Assembly (NCBI RefSeq): GCF_902167145.1
Contig: NC_050104.1
Coordinates: 13,042,001 to 13,106,000 of the forward strand
DNA from: Zea mays
Taxonomy: Eukaryota; Streptophyta; Magnoliopsida; Poales; Poaceae
Direction of reading: 5' to 3'
DNA: 64,000 nt
In this document: piece after piece, positions 56,810-64,000 of the stretch
Layout: every line of letters starts with the position of its first letter
How positions within the stretch are numbered: the first letter of the stretch is position 1
Notes under the pieces: model-generated
Database searches by the model: none
What the model was told of the DNA's origin: nothing
Seen by the model: the letters and a program-made list of their open reading frames with translations, nothing else
Program-made: the position numbers and the translations under genes

Positions 56810-59800
56810 ATGGTGAATCAACGTCAAGGACCTAACAACCGGAACCAGCGTGGACAACAAGCACCACCACCACCGCCACCACCAAATCCCAATATGGAGC
56901 AGTTCATCGCCGCCCAAATGCAGATTCTGCAAGGACTTACTGCTGCGGTTCAGCAATTGCAACAGAACCAACAGATTCAGCAACCCCAGCAGCAGCAGTA
57001 TGCACCCCCGGCCAGAGATAAGCACCGGGACTTTATGAGTCATCACCCGCCGACATTCTCTCATGCGGTTGATCCCCTGGATGCCGATGACTGGCTCAAA
57101 GTCATTGGAAAGAAGCTGGACATAACTCAGTGCAACGACCGAGAGAAGGTCTTGTACGCCTCGGGAAGACTCGAGGGAGCTGCGTCCGATTGGTGGGATG
57201 CCTTCACAGCGGCACATCCCAACGCAGATACCATAACCTGGCAGGAGTTTCAGGAGAACTTCCGCTCTCACCACATCCCCTCTGGAATCATGAAGCTGAA
57301 GAAGGAGTTCCTTTCCCTTACTCAAGGGAATATGTCTGTCAGTGAGTATCGTGATCGCTTCACTCAGCTTTCACGCTACGCACCAGAGGAAGTGGACACT
57401 GATGAGAAGCGCCAAGAGCGTTTCCTGGAAGGGTTGATTGGACCTCTGAACTACCAACTTCAGAGCCATACATTCCCCAACTTCCAGACACTGCTGAACA
57501 AGGCAATTGGCCTAGAAAGCAAAAGGAAGGAGCTATCTGACCATAAGAGAAAATTTCAAGGTCAGTCCAGCCGGAACACCCGGCCAAACAATGCTCAAGG
57601 TTCGCAGTTCCGCTCTGGAAATCAGGGTGGAAACAATTATCAAGTGCAACGCTCTGGACAGCAAGGCCAGAGAAATAATCAGAGTCAGAACCAGCAAAGG
57701 AGCAACCCCCAGACCAACCAGAGGTCTGGTGGAAATTCACAGAACCGTCAAGGTGGCACCAACAACACTCAGGCCAGAAACAACGCACCTGTCCAACCCA
57801 ATGGATGTTTCAAGTGTGGTGAGCTAGGCCACTATGCCAACAACTGCCCAAGGCGCAACCAACAGACACCTCAGAAAAGCAATAATCAGAGGAATGACCA
57901 GAACACCCCCGCTCGTGGATCGGCTCAAAACAAGGCACCACAGAACCAGAGCAGAGGAAGGGTCAATCACGTCACTGCGGAATCAGTGCCTGAAGATGCC
58001 GACATAGTGTATGGTATGTTCCTTGTTAACTCCATACCTGCATCAGTTTTATTTGACTCTGGAGCATCACATTCATTTATAACTGCGTCATTTGTGGAAA
58101 AACATAACATACCTAAGTACCCTCTGAAGAGGATATTACACATTAGTTCACCGGGAGGTGACATGAAGGCCACACACTCATGCCCTCATGTTAATATCAA
58201 GATTCAAGGAATAGATTTTACCGTTGACCCAGTGGTCCTAGGATCCAACGGTATTGATGTGATCCTTGGATGCAACTGGTTGAAAAGTTGTGATGGAGTG
58301 ATACGGTGTGCCAATGGAACAATTATGTTGACAAGTCCTCAAGGTGAAAGAATCCAAGTTAACATAGACAAGTCAACAGATGAAAAAGGGAAGACAGTGA
58401 TCAATCACTTGGAAGAAAAGCCCTTGGAAAATATCAAAGTAGTGTGCGAATACCCAGACGTATTTCCGGAGGAATTGCCAGGTATGCCACCTGACCGTGA
58501 TATAGAGTTTTCTATTGAATTATTACCCGGAACCGCACCTATCTCGAAAAGACCTTATAGAATGGATGTTAAAGATTTAGTAGAACTGAAGAAACAAATA
58601 GAAGAATTACTAGAAAAAGGTTTCATTCGCCCAAGTTCATCCCCTTGGGGAGCCCCAGTGCTATTTGTGAACAAGAAGGATGGTTCGAGAAGAATGTGCG
58701 TTGATTATAGAAGTTTGAATGAAGTAACCATCAAGAATAAATACCCGTTACCTCGGATTGAAGATTTATTCGATCAAATGAAAGGAGCTAAGGTATTCTC
58801 GAAGATAGATCTGAGATCGGGATATCATCAGTTAAAGATTCGAGCAGAAGATGTACCGAAGACAGCCTTCACGACGAGATATGGATTATATGAGTTTTTG
58901 GTCATGTCGTTTGGACTGACTAATGCACCTGCATACTTTATGAACTTGATGAATAAAGTATTCATGGAATATCTGGATCAGTTTGTGGTCGTATTTATTG
59001 ACGACATACTGATATATTCTTCGAATGAAGAAGCACATGAAGATCATCTAAGGCTAGTTCTACAAAAGCTTCGTGACAACCAACTATACGCAAAATTCTC
59101 GAAGTGTGATTTTTGGTTGAAAGAAGTTGCTTTCTTAGGGCATATTGTTACCGACGGTGGAATTAAAGTGGACCCAGGAAAGATAAGTGAGATATTAAAT
59201 TGGAAGCAACCTAAGGATGCTTCTAAGATCAGAAGTTTTCTTGGATTGGCAGGATACTATAGAAGATTTATTGAAGGTTTTTCCAAGTTAGTGAAACCTC
59301 TTACCTCTCTACTGGAGAAAGGTAAAGAGTTCAAGTGGGATGAAGCTTGTCAAAATTGTTTTGAAGAACTCAAGAAAAGGTTAACCACTGCACCAATATT
59401 GGTAATGCCAGACATCCACAAGGGATTTGATGTGTATTGCGATGCATCACACCTTGGACTTGGATGTGTGCTAATGCAAGAAGGAAAAGTGATAGCTTAT
59501 GCCTCAAGACAATTGAGAAAGCATGAGAAGAATTATCCTACGCATGATTTGGAACTAGCTGCCGTAGTGCATGCTTTGAAGATTTGGAGGCACTATATGA
59601 TTGGAAACAAGTGCAAAATCTTCACGGATCACAAAAGCCTGAAATATATATTCACTCAGAAAGAACTCAACCTCAGACAGAGAAGATGGCTTGAGTTGAT
59701 TAAAGATTATGATTTGGAAATACAATATCACCCCGGAAAAGCAAATGTAGTAGCTGATGCTTTGAGCCGTAAGGGTCAAGTAAACAACATCACTACTCAT

Positions 59801-61330
59801 TTGATGTCACAGGAATTGTGCTGGGAAATGGAACGACTCAACCTTGGATTTCTCAATAATGTAGAAGCAACGGTGATGGAAGTCGAATCTACTTTGGAAG
59901 AAGAGATTCGTAAAGGACAAGAATCTGATGAGAAAATTAAGGAAATTAAAGCTTTGATTGGTTTGGGTAAAGCCCCAGATTTCACGGAAGATGAACAAGG
60001 CACAATATGGTTTAAGAAGAGAATCTGTGTACCAGAAATCGAGCACTTGCGCCAACTTATTTTGAGAGAAGCTCATGATTCAGCTTACTCTATTCACCCT
60101 GGAAGTACCAAGATGTACCAGGACCTTAAAGAAAAGTATTGGTGGTACGGTTTGAAAAGAGATGTTGCTACTCATGTTGCATTATGTGACGTGTGTCAGC
60201 GAGTTAAAGCCGAACACCAAAGACCAGCAGGATTGCTACAACCTCTCAAGGTACCGGAATGGAAATGGGAAGAAATCAGTATGGATTTCATAGTTGGACT
60301 ACCCCGTACTCGAGATGGCTATGATTCAATATGGGTCATAGTAGACAGATTAACTAAAGTGGCACACTTTATACCTGTGAAGACAACCTACTCAGGAGCC
60401 CAGTTAGCAGAGTTATACATGTCAAGGATTGTTTGTCTGCATGGAGTACCAAAGAAGATCGTATCAGATCGAGGAACCCAGTTTACCTCACGCTTTTGGA
60501 AAAGACTACATGAGTCCATGGATACCAAGCTAAATTTTAGTTCAGCTTATCATCCGCAGACGGATGGGCAAACGGAAAGAACAAACCAAGTGTTGGAAGA
60601 TATGTTAAGAGCTTGCGCTCTAAAACATGGTAGAAGCTGGGATAAAAGTTTGCCTTATGCAGAATTCTCGTATAACAACAGTTATCAGGCAAGTCTAAAA
60701 ATGGCACCATTTGAAGCACTATATGGACGAAAGTGTAGAACACCGCTTTATTGGAATCAGACTGGAGAAAGTCAAGTATTTGGTCCAGAAATTCTCCAGG
60801 AGGCAGAAAAGCAAGTGCAGATTATCAGAGAAAATTTGAAGACAGCACAGTCAAGACAGAAAAGCTATGCTGATAATAGAAGAAGAGAATTGATGTTTGA
60901 AGTAGGAGACTTCGTATACCTTAAAGTTTCACCGATGAGAGGAATGAAAAGGTTTAAGGTTAAAGGAAAACTATCACCTCGCTATATTGGCCCATTCAAG
61001 ATTTTGGAAAGAAAAGGTGAAGTAGCCTACCAGTTAGAGCTACCCGATAGATTATCTGATGTGCATGACGTATTTCACGTGTCGCAACTCAAGAAGTGCT
61101 TAAGGGTACCAGAAGAACAGCTACCCATGGAAGAACTGAATGTGAATGAGGATTTGACTTATTCAGAGTATCCAGTCAGAATTTTGGAAACATCTCGCAG
61201 AATTACACGGAGTAAAGTCATTAACATGTGCAAAGTGCAGTGGAGTCATCATTCGGAAGATGAGGCCACTTGGGAAAGAGAAGATGAACTCAGAGCGGAA
61301 TTCCCCCAGTTATTCTCGGAAGTTTCTTAA
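56810..61330 (+). CDS. Intact chromovirus gag-pol polyprotein (1506 aa)
   Basis: A single open frame. Gag has the retrotransposon capsid block ([24 protein letters not shown]) and a CCHC knuckle starting at Cys333 ([14 protein letters not shown]). Protease: LFDSGASHS with Asp416. [22 protein letters not shown] and FIDDI (Asp731, Asp732). RNase [16 protein letters not shown]. Integrase: a zinc region ([14 protein letters not shown]), then a DDE core with [16 protein letters not shown] and [12 protein letters not shown]. The C-terminus carries a chromodomain-like end ([18 protein letters not shown]). Such chromodomains steer insertion to certain chromatin in related elements. All catalytic residues that I can check are present. 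This copy may be competent, since no stop or shift was seen. Confidence 0.95.
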   Translation: MVNQRQGPNNRNQRGQQAPPPPPPPNPNMEQFIAAQMQILQGLTAAVQQLQQNQQIQQPQQQQYAPPARDKHRDFMSHHPPTFSHAVDPLDADDWLKVIGKKLDITQCNDREKVLYASGRLEGAASDWWDAFTAAHPNADTITWQEFQENFRSHHIPSGIMKLKKEFLSLTQGNMSVSEYRDRFTQLSRYAPEEVDTDEKRQERFLEGLIGPLNYQLQSHTFPNFQTLLNKAIGLESKRKELSDHKRKFQGQSSRNTRPNNAQGSQFRSGNQGGNNYQVQRSGQQGQRNNQSQNQQRSNPQTNQRSGGNSQNRQGGTNNTQARNNAPVQPNGCFKCGELGHYANNCPRRNQQTPQKSNNQRNDQNTPARGSAQNKAPQNQSRGRVNHVTAESVPEDADIVYGMFLVNSIPASVLFDSGASHSFITASFVEKHNIPKYPLKRILHISSPGGDMKATHSCPHVNIKIQGIDFTVDPVVLGSNGIDVILGCNWLKSCDGVIRCANGTIMLTSPQGERIQVNIDKSTDEKGKTVINHLEEKPLENIKVVCEYPDVFPEELPGMPPDRDIEFSIELLPGTAPISKRPYRMDVKDLVELKKQIEELLEKGFIRPSSSPWGAPVLFVNKKDGSRRMCVDYRSLNEVTIKNKYPLPRIEDLFDQMKGAKVFSKIDLRSGYHQLKIRAEDVPKTAFTTRYGLYEFLVMSFGLTNAPAYFMNLMNKVFMEYLDQFVVVFIDDILIYSSNEEAHEDHLRLVLQKLRDNQLYAKFSKCDFWLKEVAFLGHIVTDGGIKVDPGKISEILNWKQPKDASKIRSFLGLAGYYRRFIEGFSKLVKPLTSLLEKGKEFKWDEACQNCFEELKKRLTTAPILVMPDIHKGFDVYCDASHLGLGCVLMQEGKVIAYASRQLRKHEKNYPTHDLELAAVVHALKIWRHYMIGNKCKIFTDHKSLKYIFTQKELNLRQRRWLELIKDYDLEIQYHPGKANVVADALSRKGQVNNITTHLMSQELCWEMERLNLGFLNNVEATVMEVESTLEEEIRKGQESDEKIKEIKALIGLGKAPDFTEDEQGTIWFKKRICVPEIEHLRQLILREAHDSAYSIHPGSTKMYQDLKEKYWWYGLKRDVATHVALCDVCQRVKAEHQRPAGLLQPLKVPEWKWEEISMDFIVGLPRTRDGYDSIWVIVDRLTKVAHFIPVKTTYSGAQLAELYMSRIVCLHGVPKKIVSDRGTQFTSRFWKRLHESMDTKLNFSSAYHPQTDGQTERTNQVLEDMLRACALKHGRSWDKSLPYAEFSYNNSYQASLKMAPFEALYGRKCRTPLYWNQTGESQVFGPEILQEAEKQVQIIRENLKTAQSRQKSYADNRRRELMFEVGDFVYLKVSPMRGMKRFKVKGKLSPRYIGPFKILERKGEVAYQLELPDRLSDVHDVFHVSQLKKCLRVPEEQLPMEELNVNEDLTYSEYPVRILETSRRITRSKVINMCKVQWSHHSEDEATWEREDELRAEFPQLFSEVS

Positions 61331-61366
61331 TCTCGAGGACGAGATTCTTTTTAAGAGGGGTAGGTT

Positions 61367-64000
61367 TGTAACACCATAAAAGCCATCAATTAAAATAATA
61401 AATTTAGATATTATATTGATTAGGGTAATAAAATTTTTAGTGTTTAATTGTTCATTTGCATCGTTTTCTTTGTATGCACTTGATTGATTATCGGATGATT
61501 GTTGTTAATTTCCTTTTAAAAAGAAATCTTAGTAATTAAACAATAATTGAGAAATATAATAATTATTAGTCTAAAAATGAGTATTTTGTTTATAAATATT
61601 TTTGGTGAATTTTTTATAGATTTTTGAGCTCCTTAAATAAGCGTTTCGGAATTGTAAAAAAAAAAACCAGCCGACCGGCCCACTTAGGGGCCCAAAATCC
61701 CCTAACCCTAACCCCTGCGCACCACGCGCGCGCGTCCCTGGGCAAAGCCCCAGCCGCCGCCACTCTCACTCTCTCTCCCTCCATTCTCTCTCTCCCACTC
61801 CCTCTCTCTACTCGTCTCTCTCCAGCGCGCAGGCGCCAGGTCAGGCCGCGTCCAGGCGCTCGGCCGTGCCCGACCGAGCCGGCCGCGACACCGCGCGCCC
61901 ACCGCGCGACGCCTGGCCCCACTGCGCGACGGCTGCTTGGCGCCCTGCATCGAGCCGCCGCGACCCTGCCACGACTGCGATGCCTCGCGTCCGTTTGCCA
62001 AGCCGAGCCGTGACCCGCGCGACCGTTTCTGCGATTAATGGAGCTTCAATCGCGGCCATGATTTTCCCTGCGTAATGGTAGCATCAAACGGACACCAGTT
62101 TCCTTTTCCCTCTCCCTGATTTCTCTCCGGTAACGTCTCCATTGATGGCCAGTGAAGGACGCCGGCGCCTCTCCCTCTCCCCTGGCCGACCCTTCATCTA
62201 CCACCCTCTCTCTATAAAAGGCAGAGCCTCCCTCTCCCATCCTCCCAACCCAAGCTCATCCCATCTCTCTAGCTCGCCAGTGCACTGTTCGACGCCGTAG
62301 TTAGTCGCCGTTCGTCGCCGGAGTTCACGGAGCCCGTAGTTCGCCGGAGTGTACCGTTCGTCGCCGGAGTTCGCCGGAGCGACACACTCGCCGTCCGTAG
62401 TCGAGCCCCGCTCTCCGTCCGGCCGAACCCCGTCGATCCATCCCCGTCACACGCGCGAACCCAAGGTTGATGACGACCCAAATCTATTTTGTGTATTTTA
62501 TAAAGTGCTTTTGATTCGATTCATGTGTTGTATAGTTTGCTTGTTGTAATATAAACACATGTGATTCCGATTTATGTATTTGTGTGCGCTATGGAATTTG
62601 TTAGAAATATGTGATTAGTAGTGCACCGTGTTATTTCATGTTAATCGACGCGTTGAATTTTGGATTAAGAATATGACAACATTTAGTAGTCACACGTTGG
62701 CGATAAAAATGCTAGATAGGAATTTTTGTAGTTAAATTTGGTCACAATAAATTTTAGAAACTACTTGGAGAATTATAGGTGCATTTTTTTTATGGATTAG
62801 AAACTGGTATAGAACTCATGTCATTTGATTAATATAGGATTTTAGATGATTTATCTAATTATTTTATTAGCATTTTTTTTTATAAAGAAAGGAGAAAATA
62901 CCATTGGTAGATGGCAAAATAGGTTTTTGCTAGTCAAATAAACATATTCACAGTTTTAGAACTTAAAATTTGTTAGAGTACTAGTTTATGTCAAATAACC
63001 CCGCTTGTGTTAGAAAATGTTCAATTAGTAGTTTATGTAGATTTTAGAATATTAATATTATTAGATTCATTTTTTTTGGTCATACTAACTAATTTGTGTT
63101 AAAAGTAATAATAGGTATTAATTAATTTATTAGTATTAAAAGATAATAAGTATTTTCATTGATGGCGTTAAAGTAGATTAATATTAGTTAAAATTATATT
63201 TATTGCACCCACTCCTAAATTTACCATTAGGATTCACATTAATAGTTATAATTAAACTAATAAGTATTTACGCGATTAGTACGTAATTAAAATGTGATTA
63301 GTGCGACGTGTTAATGTGTGCTTAATGACGTATTGGTGTATGTTTATGAATGGTGCATGTTTATTTATTGGTGTATGTTTTATTTTTGTATGTGCGCTAT
63401 GCGACCCTATTAGAAGCGGATTGTGCGGTAGACGATCCGAACTCGTTCGAGGACGATCCGCAGGACTCGCTTGAGCAAGGCAAGTGGATTCTCCCTCTGC
63501 ATACTCTTTTTGTACCCAGTCATTGCATTTAATAATGTTTACTTTTGATATACTGCATAATTTGATGGGTTTCACCTAATTAAGGATTTCCTAGATTTAC
63601 TACCTGTATTCCTTGTTTAACCTGGGGAAAATAATTAAGCTGTGCAAGATTTATGCTACCGCTCAACTTAATGATTTCTTAATGTCACTCATTAATTGGT
63701 TTTAATGTTCCAAAGATTTAATTGGCAATTATGGCATTAACCCGATGGTTAAGATAATTTTATTACAAATTTAATTGGAACATGGAGTGACCACCTAGGA
63801 TAACAGTGCAACCACGAGTGCTATCATGGCTCTGGCTTTGGTAAATAGCTCTATATGCTTAGTGCCTAGCAACCTTACCTGAAAGATGGGCAAGAGGGGG
63901 AGCGGTAGGTGCTGGCAGCCCACGTTAACATGGGGTCGTATTCTTGGCTAAGGTACTTCACCCAGGGGGCCACCACCATCGTCTTTAGAAACCTTAGCGG
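61367..64000 (+). repeat. 3' LTR of the chromovirus, truncated by the window
   Basis: It starts TGTAACACC after the purine tract TTAAGAGGGGTAGG. It is nearly identical to 51973-54610. Differences seen include T/C near 61870, C/T near 61923, T/C near 62229, T/C near 63281, A/C near 63604 and C/T near 63797. Confidence 0.95.

Larger units (their letters stand above)
51973..64000 (+). mobile_element. Tekay/Del-type chromovirus (Ty3/Gypsy), right end beyond window
   Basis: The 5' LTR spans 51973-55394, the primer-binding site 55399-55410, an extra ORF 55546-56553, gag-pol 56810-61330, a purine tract just before 61367, and the 3' LTR 61367 onward (2634 of about 3422 bp visible). LTRs start TGTAACACC and end GGTGTGACA. 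A single gag-pol frame ending in a chromodomain, an initiator-Met tRNA primer site and LTRs over 3 kb together fit the Tekay/Del chromovirus lineage. The bases before the left LTR are TTGTG; the matching right duplication is outside the window. Confidence 0.93.

Noticed and set aside
61614..63575. Small proteins duplicated at 52220-54187 and 61614-63575
   Set aside because: Both sets are within the two LTRs of one retrotransposon and have no independent support.

Overview
The window is nuclear DNA from a grass, most likely a panicoid such as maize, sorghum or a relative; the species cannot be fixed from sequence alone. The evidence is GC-rich first exons with AT-rich introns, many Tourist and Stowaway-like MITEs, two large Ty3/Gypsy LTR retrotransposons, and spliced plant genes whose exon phases close exactly when GT-AG boundaries (one GC-AG) are applied by eye.

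Host genes, left to right: an ER-tail-anchored ubiquitin-conjugating E2 of the UBC33/34 (UBE2J2) type (5263-8884, +, nine exons); an organelle-targeted HAD-like phosphatase-fold protein (13424-16463, -, six exons including a 25-bp microexon); an intronless ATL-type RING-H2 E3 ligase (33633-34628, -); a GT31 galactosyltransferase-like type II membrane protein (40697-41873, +, two exons); ribosomal protein eL33/RPL35A (43427-43958, +, three exons, first intron GC-AG); and a class I terpene synthase (47734-51931, +, seven exons). These are unrelated housekeeping and specialised-metabolism genes, not an operon or an obvious cluster.

Mobile DNA fills most of the rest. A 12.4-kb Tat-lineage Gypsy element (18301-30734, coding on the minus strand, 5-bp duplication CTATC) sits inside the third of a train of MITEs. 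Its gag-pol is broken by several stops and frameshifts. Its long 3' region carries antisense genes: an acidic ORF with its own TATA box and a spliced coiled-coil ORF, plus three separate tandem-repeat arrays. A second, very young Tekay/Del-type chromovirus (51973 to beyond the right edge) has an intact 1506-codon gag-pol, an intact extra ORF upstream of gag and near-identical 3.4-kb LTRs; it lies 41 bp after the terpene synthase stop codon. A 2.5-kb non-autonomous DNA transposon (9915-12456) lies inside a TA microsatellite, with inverted-repeat ends, a five-unit 150-bp array next to one end and a captured GC-rich gene-like segment.

The most unusual material is the antisense gene set and repeat arrays inside the Tat element, the TA-targeting transposon with its reconstructable target site, and the recent retrotransposon insertion against the terpene synthase 3' end. 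All calls were made by reading; no database search was run.
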